In this document: piece after piece, positions 32,639-41,668 of the stretch
Numbering within the stretch: the first letter of the stretch is position 1
How the letters are laid out: every line of letters begins with the position of its first letter
Assembly (NCBI GenBank): GCA_016711095.1
Contig: JADJTP010000003.1
Location: 806,001-870,000, forward strand
Direction of reading: 5' to 3'
Length of the DNA stretch: 64,000 bases
Source: Actinomycetales bacterium
GTDB taxonomy: Bacteria > Actinomycetota > Actinomycetes > Actinomycetales > Dermatophilaceae
Translations under genes and position numbers: made by a program
The notes under the pieces: generated by a model
What the model was told of the DNA's origin: nothing
What the model saw: only the letters and a program-made list of their open reading frames with translations
The model's database searches: none

Positions 32639-34348
32639 TCATGCCTGTCGACGGTGGATGCGCGCCTCCCACGGTGCCAGCCGCCCCCACGCCGACGATG
32701 ACGAGCCCGCCTCGCCGGCAGCGGCGACGTCCTCGGCCGCGGCAGAGTCGCAGTCGCGCGGCGGCATCCCTGAGCCGAGCACGAGGCCAGACTGCTGCCA
32801 GCCCGCCGGTAGGTCGACGTCGACCGGCTCGGAGCTGAGGTTGGCCACGACCAGTAACGCATCATCGCCGAGCGTGCGGGTGAAGGCATAGACGCTGGGC
32901 TGGTCGGCCTGCACCAACTCGAAACGCCCGTCGACGACGACCGGCAGCTCGTGCCGCAGCCAGATGAGCCGTTGGTAGTGGGTGAAAACCGAGGTGGGGT
33001 CGCCCACCTGCGCCGCGGCATTGATCTGCTCGAATGCCGGGTTGACGGCGAGCCACGGGGTTCCGGTGGTGAACCCGGCGTGCGGCGAGACGTCCCACTG
33101 CATCGGGGTGCGGGCGTGATCGCGGCTCTGGACGTTGACCGCAGCCAGCACCGCCGCCGGGTCCTGGCCCCCCGCGATCGCCGCCCCCGACCAGTTGCGG
33201 GACTCGACATCGTCAAGTTGCTCGAGCGAGGTGAAGGGGTAGTTGATCATCCCGAGCTCCTCGCCTTGATAGATGTAGGGGGTGCCGCGGTGCAGGTGCA
33301 GCACCGTCGCGAGCGCCTTCGCCGACTCCACCCGGTATGCCGTGTCGTCGCCGAAGCGCGAGACGGGGCGGGGCTGGTCGTGGTTGCACCAATAGAGCGA
33401 GTTCCAGCCGACGTCGGCCAATCCTCGCTGCCACCGGTCCATGACCTCCTTCAGCCGCACCCAGTCGACGGGTCGCACGTCATAGCGCCCGCCAGGGCCA
33501 TGGTCGACGCCCATGTGCTCGAACTGGAACACCATGTCGAACTCGCCCCGGGCCGGGTCGGTGAAGGCACGGGCGTCTTCGACAGTGGCCCTCGGGCACT
33601 CCCCGACCGAGATGAGTTGCCTATCGCCCCAAGCCTGTTCATGCAGCTCGTGGCAGAACTCATGGATCCGGGGGCCGTTGACGAACCGGCCGGTGCCGTC
33701 GGCATTGAACTGTTTGGAGACAAGGTTGATGACGTCGAACCGGAAGCCGTCGACGCCGCGATCAAGCCACCAGCGCAGCATCGCGGCCACGGCCCGGCGG
33801 ACGTCGGGCTTCTCCCAGTTGAGGTCTGGCTGACGTCGGTCGAAGAGGTGCAGATAGTAGTCGCCGCTCACGTCCGGCTCCCAGGTCGACCCGCTGAAGA
33901 ACGAGGTCCAGTCGTTCGGCTCAGCCCCGACCTCGCCCACGGCGCGCCCGTCCCGGGGCGCACGCCACCAGTACCAATCCCGCTTCGGGTTGTCCTTCGA
34001 CGCGCGCGACTCGACGAACCACGGGTGCTCGTCACTCGTGTGATTGACGACGATGTCGATGACGAGTTTCATGCCACGAGCGTGTAACTCGGCGATGAGC
34101 CGGTCGACGTCGGCGAGCGTGCCGAAGAGCGGGTCGACGCCCTGGTAATCGCTCACGTCATAACCGTTGTCGGCCTGCGGCGAGGGATAGAACGGCGACA
34201 CCCACAGGACGTCGGCGCCAAGCGTGTGGATGTGGTCGAGCCTGTCGATCAGTCCGGGCAGATCACCGACGCCGTCGCCGTTGCTGTCGGCAAAGCTGCG
34301 CGGATAGACCTGGTAGACGACGCTGGTGCGCCACCACGGCTGGGTCAC
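32639..34348 (-). CDS. GH13 alpha-glucosidase (oligo-1,6-glucosidase type)
   Basis: A 569-residue cytosolic enzyme of glycoside hydrolase family 13. Conserved regions: DIVVNHTSDEHPWF near 98, GVDGFRFDVIN with nucleophile Asp205, acid/base Glu250 in ISVGECPRA, and transition-state stabiliser Asp324 in WCNHDQPRPVSR. The start WWRTSVVYQVYPRSFADSNGDGVGD is typical of oligo-1,6-glucosidase and related alpha-glucosidases. It should release glucose from isomaltose-type or maltose-type oligosaccharides. The C-terminal segment has a Ser-rich insertion (AGEAGSSSSAWG). No sugar transporter is adjacent. Exact linkage preference cannot be read off. Confidence 0.9.
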   Translation of the reverse strand: MTQPWWRTSVVYQVYPRSFADSNGDGVGDLPGLIDRLDHIHTLGADVLWVSPFYPSPQADNGYDVSDYQGVDPLFGTLADVDRLIAELHARGMKLVIDIVVNHTSDEHPWFVESRASKDNPKRDWYWWRAPRDGRAVGEVGAEPNDWTSFFSGSTWEPDVSGDYYLHLFDRRQPDLNWEKPDVRRAVAAMLRWWLDRGVDGFRFDVINLVSKQFNADGTGRFVNGPRIHEFCHELHEQAWGDRQLISVGECPRATVEDARAFTDPARGEFDMVFQFEHMGVDHGPGGRYDVRPVDWVRLKEVMDRWQRGLADVGWNSLYWCNHDQPRPVSRFGDDTAYRVESAKALATVLHLHRGTPYIYQGEELGMINYPFTSLEQLDDVESRNWSGAAIAGGQDPAAVLAAVNVQSRDHARTPMQWDVSPHAGFTTGTPWLAVNPAFEQINAAAQVGDPTSVFTHYQRLIWLRHELPVVVDGRFELVQADQPSVYAFTRTLGDDALLVVANLSSEPVDVDLPAGWQQSGLVLGSGMPPRDCDSAAAEDVAAAGEAGSSSSAWGRLAPWEARIHRRQA

Positions 34349-34484
34349 GGTGCATCCTCCGGCTCACGAGTGCCGCGCGGGGCGACAGGGCGCGATCCGG
34401 GCCCGTATGCCGCGTCGCGTCGCACACGCTACTCGTGCCGCCGAACGCTGGCGCAACGACCACGGGGACTGGCAGCCTGGGCGA

Positions 34485-36323
34485 ATGGGAGACAGCGACC
34501 GGGCACTCATCGTCGGGTGTGACGCCTATCCCAACGCACCCGGGGCCGAACTGAGCGGCGCGGTCGCCGACGCCCTGGCGATCCGTCGGTGGCTTGTCGA
34601 TCCCTACGGGCCTGGCCTGGAGCCGGGCCAGATCACCTTCCTCGCCAGCCCCTCGGGGTCGGGACAGCAGCCAGACCCTGAGCTCGTCACGGGTCCGGCC
34701 ACCCGGCTGCGCCTTGCGCAAGCCGTCGCCGCGCTGCGTGAGGTCCGCGGCGGCGAGCGCCTTTACGTCTACTTCGCCGGGCATGGTTGCCGCACCGATC
34801 CACAGAATCAGCTGACCGCTCAGGATGCACTGGCCCTGACCGACTTCTCCGCCGCAGACCCGGCGGCCAGCTGCACCGGGGTCGAAGACTTGCGAATCCG
34901 CTTGTCACTGTGCGATTTCCGCGATGTTGTGATGATCATCGACGCCTGCCGGAACCTTCCGTTCCAGGCACCCTTCCGGCTCAGCTCCCTGGGCCTGGAC
35001 CCGACCGGTCCCCCCTCGAAACAGGCCCGGGTGTTCCTGCTGCAGTCCACCGCCGCCGGGGAGAGCGCTGTCGAGCTGGAGTCGGACGCAGGGGCCCGAG
35101 GGGTGTTCAGCGCGGCGTTGTCCGACAGCCTCGCCGGCGCAGGCGCAGCAAAGGTCTTCGACGACACCGACGAAACAAGCCCATATCTGGTCCGGTGGTC
35201 GTCTGTGTGCGCTCACCTCGCCGCCACCGTGCAGGGTCAGACGCCGTCCTACCTCGGCCAGGGTGACCTGGTTCTCGGCAGATTCCCCGACGGGTCCTTC
35301 GAAGACGTCCGGCTCGACATCGACGTCGCCCCGACGGCTGCCCCCGGCGAGCTCACCGCGCGGGTGCGCTACCCCCTGTCGGTGGCCGGGGACGAGAAGG
35401 AGGTGCTCCTGTCGGGAGGGGCTCCGTGGTCTGTGCTCGTGCCTCCCCGCCGGGTCCGGGTCCGGCTGACCGCGGCGGGGCTCGCCGGCGGCCGACCCGT
35501 CGACGTCTACACGCCCACAGCCGTCACCATCGAGCTCGCCCCACAGGTTCCCAACACCCCTGAGCGAGGTCCCCGACGTGGCCGCGTCACCCGAGGACTG
35601 GCCCGCAACATCACCGCGCAGATCGACATCGCCGATCCGGCAGCCGTCATCGAGATCCGGCGCCTGGACGGCCGCCTCGTTGAGCGCGGCGTCAGCGGGT
35701 GGTCCGGCGAGCTGATGCCAGCGGCATACGAGGTGGTGGTTGTCGGCTGCTCCGATCGCAAGACGACATTGGACGCATCCGAAGACGTCACACTCCTGCT
35801 GGAGTCGGCGATCCCGAGCCGCGCACGGCTGCCCTGGGCCACGGACGCGGCACTGGCCGCCCTGAACGCCTCCGAGCACCTCGGGGTGCTGCGTTCCGGC
35901 CGCTGCGTGCTCGTCGTGGTGGGGCCTGACGGGCAGGTCGGCGTTGAGGTCATCGAGGCCGGTCGGGCCACCGTGGCGGTGGGCACCGCCACGCTCGAGG
36001 TGCCGGCGCTGGCCGGTGTCGTCACCGCGGTGACATCGACCGCAGGCGCAGTCAGTGTTGCGCTCTTCGACGTCGCCGTGCTCCCCGACGAGGTCGCCCT
36101 CACGCTGCTCGACCGGGCGCAGACCCTCCGAGGGTGCGGTCGCAACGATGCGAGCATGGCGTTGCTGGAGGCCCTGGACCGTCGTCTGCCTGGTTCCGTG
36201 GTGGCCGAGGTGCTGCGCGGGTCGCACGCCGACGCCCCGGCACTGCTGGCCGACCTTGTGCCCTTCCAAGATGCCCCCCGCCTGTTGCGCACGGGGCCCT
36301 GGGCGAGCCTGCACACCACCTAG
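34485..36323 (+). CDS. caspase-like (peptidase C14) protein
   Basis: A 612-residue protein. Residues 1-265 are a caspase-like protease: DRALIVGCDAYPNAPGAELS at 5-24, catalytic His100 in YVYFAGHGC, catalytic Cys155 in MIIDACRNLPF. The rest is beta-rich: a region 275-390 and another 395-500 look like small sandwich domains, and 540-612 turns helical (LLDRAQTLRGCGRNDASMAL). There is no signal peptide or membrane helix, so it is cytosolic. ATG 34485 is chosen because the motif begins at once; the upstream extension of the frame is Arg-rich and unlike a domain. It is followed after 56 bases by a CHAT protease, a probable partner. Confidence 0.82.
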   Translation: MGDSDRALIVGCDAYPNAPGAELSGAVADALAIRRWLVDPYGPGLEPGQITFLASPSGSGQQPDPELVTGPATRLRLAQAVAALREVRGGERLYVYFAGHGCRTDPQNQLTAQDALALTDFSAADPAASCTGVEDLRIRLSLCDFRDVVMIIDACRNLPFQAPFRLSSLGLDPTGPPSKQARVFLLQSTAAGESAVELESDAGARGVFSAALSDSLAGAGAAKVFDDTDETSPYLVRWSSVCAHLAATVQGQTPSYLGQGDLVLGRFPDGSFEDVRLDIDVAPTAAPGELTARVRYPLSVAGDEKEVLLSGGAPWSVLVPPRRVRVRLTAAGLAGGRPVDVYTPTAVTIELAPQVPNTPERGPRRGRVTRGLARNITAQIDIADPAAVIEIRRLDGRLVERGVSGWSGELMPAAYEVVVVGCSDRKTTLDASEDVTLLLESAIPSRARLPWATDAALAALNASEHLGVLRSGRCVLVVVGPDGQVGVEVIEAGRATVAVGTATLEVPALAGVVTAVTSTAGAVSVALFDVAVLPDEVALTLLDRAQTLRGCGRNDASMALLEALDRRLPGSVVAEVLRGSHADAPALLADLVPFQDAPRLLRTGPWASLHTT

Positions 36324-36379
36324 ACGCATCCCAGCCGAGACTGAGACGAGATCTAGCCGAGAGATGGACGAGGGGACAC

Positions 36380-39300
36380 ATGGGTCTGCTACCTGGGACT
36401 GTCGCCCGCGGTCGAGCCGCGTGGGAGCGCCTTCGCGCGCGGCAGACCAGCGACGACCGGATGCGCGAGGTGCTCGAGACACCCATGCTGCTGCGACCGG
36501 AGGTGCTCGACATCGTCGTCGATCGCCACGAACCAGACCAGGTCACGTTGGCCGGCGAGGTGAACTCGCTCGCGCAGGACCTGCGCTCCCAGCCCTTCCC
36601 GCTGGGTTTGGGACCCGTGGAGGCCCTCTGGCGCAGCCTGCACGACGGGACCCTGTCGGAACCGGAAGCGTGTGTCCAGGCGCGATCGCTGCCGGTCACC
36701 GAGAACCTCGTCGGCCCGTATGTCGCCGAGCTCTTCGCCGTCCTCATCGCCCCCGCCACTCGGCCGCAGACGTGGCGGCTGGCCCGCGCTCAGGGGCGGG
36801 CGCTCGTCGCGGCGCTCGACGCGTGCCCAGATCGGCCTGAGCTGGCCCTCCCCGGGCGCCTCGGCCAGCTGGAATGGACGGCCGCGTTGCTCACCACCGT
36901 GCCGGACGGCGCGCTGCTGGCCGGCGCCGACCGACTCGGACGAGCCATGCTCGAGAACCTGCCACCGGAGGACCTGCGCACCCGTGGCACGATCCACCGC
37001 GCGCTCGCGGTGCTCTGGGGAGACCCCTACGTTGCCGGGCGCAGCAGTGCCCACGCCGAGCAACAAGACCAGACGTGGCGGCAGCGTGGGGCGGCCGAAC
37101 ACGCCGTGGACGACAGACCCTGGGACGACTGGCGGATGCCGGAGGCCGTCGATGCGCTGACGAGTTCGGTCGAGCACTGGCGGGTCGCCTGTTCTGCTCG
37201 CCCGCAGGACCCCCGCACGCTCATCGGATTGGTCGAGGCCGGCCTGGCCCTTGCCCAGCGGGTCGACGGCGACCCGCCCGCAGATGTCATCGAGGCCGCT
37301 CGCACCGGTCTGGGACTCGCGGCCGAGGAGACGACGCGGGCCCGGTTCTCCCAAGCCGCGCGGATCCTGGGACTGGCCGCCACCGCAGATGTCGCCACCT
37401 TCGAGATGGATCGGTGCGACACGGACACGCTCATCGCGCGATCCGGAGCCGACGTCGCCCTTTCCGTCCTGCAACGCATCAGCGGTCTGGAGATCGATGA
37501 CCCGGGGCAGGCCCTGCGCCTGGCACTCGAGCACAGCGAGCTGTTGGCCGAACCCGGGGCGCTTCCACCCGAATCCTTCGTCATCTTCGTGCAACTGCTC
37601 GTGCGGCTGCTCAACGCTGCGCACGGGGTGCCCGAAGCAACCTCCGGGCCGGAGGGCTCGACGGCATTCCTCGACCACGCCCACGCCGTGCTCGGACGGG
37701 TGGATTCGCAATCCGACCGGTACGCCGAATCGCTTGTCGCCACGGCCTTGCAGCTCGCCGTCCGGTCCTCGTTCGTCAATGCCGAGACCGACGGACTGGC
37801 CCTGCTCGAATCGGCCGTGAAGATCGCCCCGCTCTTCGCCCGACGGTACGCATGGGTCATCGACGCGCTCCGGGCCGTGCTCATGACGGGCGAGGCGGTC
37901 AACCAGCACGTCGCCGGGAACGACAGCTCCGCCGTGCGCTGGTATCTGCTGAGCATGGAATCGTGGGGCCGCCAGCGCAGGGTGGACGCCGTCGCGGACC
38001 TGCTGTCCAAGATCGCCAATCTCGCCGGGAAGGCCTCCAGCGAAGCGCTGCCTGACATCCTCTATACGGCGGCGACCATGTCGGCCACGGTCGATGGCGC
38101 CACCTGGAGTCCGCAGGTGTCGGCCCTCGAGTCGCTACTGCATGGTGCTCTGGGCGGCATGCTCGACCAAGGGCAGCTGAACTCCGAGATGATCTGGGCA
38201 ACTCTCGAGCTCGCGAAGGGCCGGCGGATGGCTCACCGCCTGGTCCGACGGCGCGAGGGTGCTCGTGAGGACCCCGAGCTCGGCGCCCTGTTGGCCCGCC
38301 TCGACGAGGACGATCTGGCGACCAGCGGGCAGCGCGAAGCCCGGGCGCGATTTCAAGAGCGATGGCAGGCGTGGGCTCTCGAGGGATCGACGACCCTGCC
38401 CTTCGACAGCCTCGAGGCCGTGCGCCACGCCCTGGACTCCCGAACAGTCGTGGCGGCCACCGGAACGGCACAGCACGCCGACGGCCGTCTGTCGAGGTTG
38501 GCCTACCTCGTCTGGGCGGAGGATGCCGTGCTCGCCGCGACCGCCCCAGCGGCTCCTGGCGATCTGCAGCCCATCCCCTCCGGCTTTTTCGACACCCTCG
38601 ATGAGCTCGCCGGATCGGGGAAGGACCACCTGTGCCTGTTGCTCGACGGTGAGCTGCACGCGGCGAGCTGGCACACCCTCGAGCTGGCCGGCGGCTTGCT
38701 CGCCGACACCTGGGTGACCACCTTGCTTCCGCACCCACACCTGCTCGTGTCGGACCGTGGTGGCGGCACGATCCGTTCACGCTTCCCCATTCCCGTCCTT
38801 TCGGTCGGGCTCGACCGGGCCGGGCCCGACTGGCCCACGCTGCCCAACGCCGAGGCCGAGGCTCAGGCCGTGGCCGACCACTACCCACCGACGCGGACCT
38901 CGACCCCCGCGTTGCTCGGGCCGGCGGCGACGACAGCGGCGCTGCGCGAACTCGCGCCCAAGGCGACCAACATCCACATCGCCACTCACGGCCAAGCCGA
39001 CTCCCAGGCCCCCGCCTTCCACTCCATCATCCTGGCCGACGGCACCTTGCATGCCTGGCAGGTCGCGGAGCTCGACCTGCGCCAGTGTGACGTCGTCACT
39101 CTGTCTGCGTGCGACACCGCGAGGATCACCGCGCAGGCGGCCGACAACTTCGACGGCCTGCCGATCGCGTTCCTCGTAGCGGGCGCCCGCACAGTGGTCG
39201 GGACCTCCGTCGAGATCGACACACTGGCCGCCCAGGTCTTCTTCGAGAGCTTTCACCGGCAACTCGCCGCCGGCGTCACGGACCTTCGAGATGTCTTCCG

Positions 39301-39382
39301 TGAGGCACAACGCACGACTCGAGCCGCCTATCCCGACCCGCAGACCTGGGGGGCGTTCTACCTGCTGGGCGACTGGTGGTGA
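36380..39382 (+). CDS. helical-repeat CHAT protease
   Basis: A 1000-residue protein. Residues 1 to about 690 are alpha-helical with no membrane segment, resembling degenerate TPR-like repeats. The C-terminal ~300 residues are a CHAT (caspase HetF-associated) protease: His870 in IHIATHGQADSQ and Cys911 in VTLSACDTARI, ending QTWGAFYLLGDWW as CHAT domains do. ATG 36380 has GAGGGGAC just upstream; a longer frame from 36134 overlaps the caspase gene and looks non-native. TPR-CHAT proteins are known as regulated proteases (separase-like, and in type III-E CRISPR), but no CRISPR gene is here. Substrate unknown; its co-oriented caspase neighbour is the obvious candidate partner. Confidence 0.85.
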   Translation: MGLLPGTVARGRAAWERLRARQTSDDRMREVLETPMLLRPEVLDIVVDRHEPDQVTLAGEVNSLAQDLRSQPFPLGLGPVEALWRSLHDGTLSEPEACVQARSLPVTENLVGPYVAELFAVLIAPATRPQTWRLARAQGRALVAALDACPDRPELALPGRLGQLEWTAALLTTVPDGALLAGADRLGRAMLENLPPEDLRTRGTIHRALAVLWGDPYVAGRSSAHAEQQDQTWRQRGAAEHAVDDRPWDDWRMPEAVDALTSSVEHWRVACSARPQDPRTLIGLVEAGLALAQRVDGDPPADVIEAARTGLGLAAEETTRARFSQAARILGLAATADVATFEMDRCDTDTLIARSGADVALSVLQRISGLEIDDPGQALRLALEHSELLAEPGALPPESFVIFVQLLVRLLNAAHGVPEATSGPEGSTAFLDHAHAVLGRVDSQSDRYAESLVATALQLAVRSSFVNAETDGLALLESAVKIAPLFARRYAWVIDALRAVLMTGEAVNQHVAGNDSSAVRWYLLSMESWGRQRRVDAVADLLSKIANLAGKASSEALPDILYTAATMSATVDGATWSPQVSALESLLHGALGGMLDQGQLNSEMIWATLELAKGRRMAHRLVRRREGAREDPELGALLARLDEDDLATSGQREARARFQERWQAWALEGSTTLPFDSLEAVRHALDSRTVVAATGTAQHADGRLSRLAYLVWAEDAVLAATAPAAPGDLQPIPSGFFDTLDELAGSGKDHLCLLLDGELHAASWHTLELAGGLLADTWVTTLLPHPHLLVSDRGGGTIRSRFPIPVLSVGLDRAGPDWPTLPNAEAEAQAVADHYPPTRTSTPALLGPAATTAALRELAPKATNIHIATHGQADSQAPAFHSIILADGTLHAWQVAELDLRQCDVVTLSACDTARITAQAADNFDGLPIAFLVAGARTVVGTSVEIDTLAAQVFFESFHRQLAAGVTDLRDVFREAQRTTRAAYPDPQTWGAFYLLGDWW

Positions 39383-39418
39383 CCTGAGGCCACGAAGCAC
39401 CCCCAGCTGCCTGACGCG

Positions 39419-40204
39419 TCAGTCCAGCAGGAGCTCCGGCAAGGCGGTGATGTTGTGGGAGATCAGGGTGCGCACCTTCGCCTCGACGCTGGGCGCGAGC
39501 TGAGCCACAGTTGCTTCGGAAATCTGCAACACCCGAAACCGCCGATTCAGGGTGGCGCTTGATCCCTTGAACTTGAAGAACAACACCTGGGTGACCACGT
39601 CCGTCGCATGGACCACGAAATCGACGCCCCGCATCGACACCAGGCCCGGCTCGGAGACATCGACGTTGTTCACCGAGAAGCCCGCCGTGCGAGCACGATG
39701 TGAGCGGCGGTCGAAGACGGTGATCCATGGGCTGTCTTCGTCCAGGGTGCGCAGTTGTTTGAGCATCAGAACGACGAGAGCGGCAGCGGCTGGGGCGACG
39801 GGGGCCAGCACGGCGCCGACGACCTCGATGATCGCCTCGTGCACGGTCGAGGCAGCGACGTTCTCCTCCGAGAAGGTCGAGTCGTGCTCAGCCAGAAACC
39901 AGCCGGTCGAGGTCAGGGTGTCGACGAACGCGTCCATCCACGGTCCGCTCTGCTCACGGTCGGGGACCTGGACGTTCGCGACCGCTTGCGCCATGAGCAG
40001 CCAGTTGGCGACCGCAGCCCGGGTGCTCGACGACACCTCGGGTGAGTAGCTCGCCAGCGATGCTTGCGCGATCGCTCCTTGGGGACGGTCGCTGACGAAG
40101 TCGGCCAGGGGAGCGGGCGCGGGCGCCAACGACCTGTCACGACCGACCTGCAGGGAATCGATCACCGCAGCGAATCGTGCGATGGAGTCGTGCTGACCGC
40201 TCAT
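39419..40204 (-). CDS. hypothetical protein with one hydrophobic segment, convergent to the CHAT gene
   Basis: A 261-residue protein I do not recognise. Residues 60-105 are amphipathic helices with conserved-looking Trp (VANWLLMAQAV, GPWMDAFVDTL, GWFLAEHD). Residues 124-150 form one long hydrophobic stretch (VGAVLAPVAPAAAALVVLML). The C-terminal half is beta-rich (WITVFDRRSHR, VLFFKFKGSSATLNRRFRVL). ATG 40204 is supported by GGGAGGTGG upstream; longer starts are less likely. Its stop is 36 bases from the CHAT stop. A membrane-active effector controlled by the neighbouring proteases is a possible reading, not shown by sequence. Confidence 0.7.
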   Translation of the reverse strand: MSGQHDSIARFAAVIDSLQVGRDRSLAPAPAPLADFVSDRPQGAIAQASLASYSPEVSSSTRAAVANWLLMAQAVANVQVPDREQSGPWMDAFVDTLTSTGWFLAEHDSTFSEENVAASTVHEAIIEVVGAVLAPVAPAAAALVVLMLKQLRTLDEDSPWITVFDRRSHRARTAGFSVNNVDVSEPGLVSMRGVDFVVHATDVVTQVLFFKFKGSSATLNRRFRVLQISEATVAQLAPSVEAKVRTLISHNITALPELLLD

Positions 40205-40323
40205 GGCGCCGTCCACCTCCCAGTGATGCACCCATCGTGACGCATCCAGTCTGCCGCTGAGAGACACATCGGGACCACTGCGTGCGCCGAGCGGATCGGC
40301 ATGCACGCCGAGGTGCGCTGTGT

Positions 40324-40350
40324 CACAGTGAGCGGTGTCGGGTCACTGTG
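40324..40350. promoter_or_regulatory. operator-like inverted repeat
   Basis: Perfect 8-bp arms CACAGTGA and TCACTGTG with 19 bases between centres, in the ~200-base gap between the divergent hypothetical gene (start 40204) and the SGNH hydrolase (start 40404). The spacing and symmetry fit a dimeric regulator binding site. It lies about 55 bases before the hydrolase start. Confidence 0.45.
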
Positions 40351-40403
40351 TGCGGGTCGGCACGGGACCTGCGGCACCTCGTCATCGTCGATGGGAGTCC
40401 CTC

Positions 40404-41324
40404 ATGGCCACAACCCGAGCACACCCCACCCGCCTGCGGTATGCCGCCGCGCTCACCGCGAGCGCCGCCCTCGCCGTCGCGGGCCTGGCCACGGCGTCGT
40501 CGGCCGCCGCGGACGGCCCCGGAGTCGGGGCTCCCTTTGTCGTGACCCTCGGGGACAGCTACATCTCCGGTGAGGCCGGCCGGTGGGCCGGAAACTCCAA
40601 CGTCAGCCCCTCGAGGGTCGATGCTCTCGGCTCACCGGCGTACTACGACAACCCGACGCGAACCGCCGAGCAGATCGCCGGTTGCCACCGGTCGGCATCC
40701 GCGGAGGTCTACATCGGCGGCGGGGTCGGTGGGGTGAACTTCGCCTGTTCGGGGGCCAAGACGAGTTCGTTCACGGCCTCGAACGGCAACGTCAAACCTG
40801 GCCTTGACTTCGCCGATCTCGGCGCCGGCAAGGTCGGCCAGGCCCGGATGTTGCAGGACTTCGCGGCAACCCGCAACGTCCGGATGGTCGTGGTGAGCAT
40901 CGGCGGCAACGATTTCGGCTTCGCCGATATCGTCCAGCGCTGCGTGACCAACTTCCTCACCTCGCCGTCGTGGTGGCCGAACTACTGCTACGACGACTCG
41001 ATGGTGAAGAACTACTTCACCTCGACCCATGTCGCGACCGTCAAGGCCCGCGTCACGACCGCGCTCGGCAACGTCCGTACGGCCATGCGCAACGCCGGCT
41101 ATGCCGACTCTCAGTGGAGTCTGGTCGTGCAGACCTACCCCTCGCCGATTCCCAGCGCATCCGGTTTTCGCTACGGCCAGTCGGGCTATACCCGCCAGAG
41201 CGTCGGCGGCTGTGGCTTCTGGAATCGTGACGCCGACTGGGCGAACGCCACCGCACTGACGACGATCAACTCGACCGTCCGGGCCGCGGCGAACGCTCAC
41301 GGAGCGAAGGTGCTCGAGCTCTAG
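40404..41324 (+). CDS. secreted SGNH hydrolase, truncated by in-frame TAG
   Basis: A 306-residue ORF with a Sec signal peptide (RLRYAAALTASAALAVAGLATASSAAA) and SGNH/GDSL motifs: catalytic Ser in VTLGDSYISGEAG, and GGND in VVVSIGGNDFGF. The frame stops at TAG 41322-41324 in VLEL-stop-SAFNGRRLCENTVGLL, yet the same frame continues with clear homologous sequence to 41627, including the Asp/His block AIHPNYWGQLATRSC. The truncated product would lack the catalytic His and two cysteines. CAG to TAG is a one-base change. ATG 40404 has GGGAG upstream. Either a recent nonsense mutation, a sequencing error, or stop read-through. Confidence 0.8.
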   Translation: MATTRAHPTRLRYAAALTASAALAVAGLATASSAAADGPGVGAPFVVTLGDSYISGEAGRWAGNSNVSPSRVDALGSPAYYDNPTRTAEQIAGCHRSASAEVYIGGGVGGVNFACSGAKTSSFTASNGNVKPGLDFADLGAGKVGQARMLQDFAATRNVRMVVVSIGGNDFGFADIVQRCVTNFLTSPSWWPNYCYDDSMVKNYFTSTHVATVKARVTTALGNVRTAMRNAGYADSQWSLVVQTYPSPIPSASGFRYGQSGYTRQSVGGCGFWNRDADWANATALTTINSTVRAAANAHGAKVLEL

Positions 41325-41627
41325 TCGGCCTTCAACGGGCGTCGGTTGTGCGAGAACACCGTCGGGCTGCTCGAGGACCAAGGCCTGACGTCATGGACCC
41401 AAACCACCGCCGTCGACAAGAGCGACTGGATCAACCAGATCCGCACCGTGTCGACGCTCATCGGTCCCTACCAGCTGCAAGAGGCGATCCACCCCAACTA
41501 CTGGGGCCAGCTTGCGACCCGCAGCTGCGTGCGGCAGGTCTGGAACGGCGGCGCGCCGCGCGGCGGCATCTGCTCGATCGCCGGCACTGGGTTGGCGGGC
41601 GGCGAGCCGAAGATGACGCTGAGCTGA
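41325..41627 (+). pseudogene. C-terminal part of the SGNH hydrolase, beyond the TAG
   Basis: About 100 codons in the same frame as the SGNH hydrolase at 40404, separated from it only by TAG 41322-41324. It carries the expected C-terminal features: SAFNGRRLCENTVGLLEDQG, QLQEAIHPNYWGQLATRSCVRQVW with the catalytic-site His, and a final disulphide-type Cys. Independent translation from a TTG at 41346 is conceivable but would give a piece without a signal peptide or the catalytic Ser, so it is unlikely to be functional on its own. Confidence 0.7.
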
Positions 41628-41642
41628 CCGACGCCGCTGATG

Positions 41643-41668
41643 GCCCGCCGTGCAGCCGCCCGGCGGGT
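41643..41668. terminator. candidate bidirectional terminator
   Basis: Stem CCCGCCG (41644-41650) with CGGCGGG (41661-41667), loop of 10 bases, between the SGNH hydrolase end (41627) and the convergent fprA stop (41668-41670). No T-run follows. Confidence 0.5.

Noticed and set aside
34905..36482. 525-codon minus-strand frame opposite the caspase gene
   Set aside because: Shadow of the caspase-like gene; no recognisable domain, and the sense strand has intact catalytic motifs.
36389..37909. 506-codon minus-strand frame opposite the CHAT gene
   Set aside because: Antisense shadow; low-complexity Gly/Arg/Glu composition.
36380..39382. Type III-E CRISPR (Craspase) TPR-CHAT
   Set aside because: No gRAMP, Cas1, Cas2 or CRISPR array anywhere in the window.
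39419..40204. Idea that the convergent protein is a bacterial gasdermin
   Set aside because: No N-terminal cysteine for palmitoylation and no recognisable gasdermin strand pattern; only the hydrophobic segment and the protease neighbours are suggestive.
41322..41324. TAG as a pyrrolysine or other recoding codon
   Set aside because: No recoding signal seen and TAG is used as a normal stop elsewhere here (for example 2418-2420); a point mutation is simpler.
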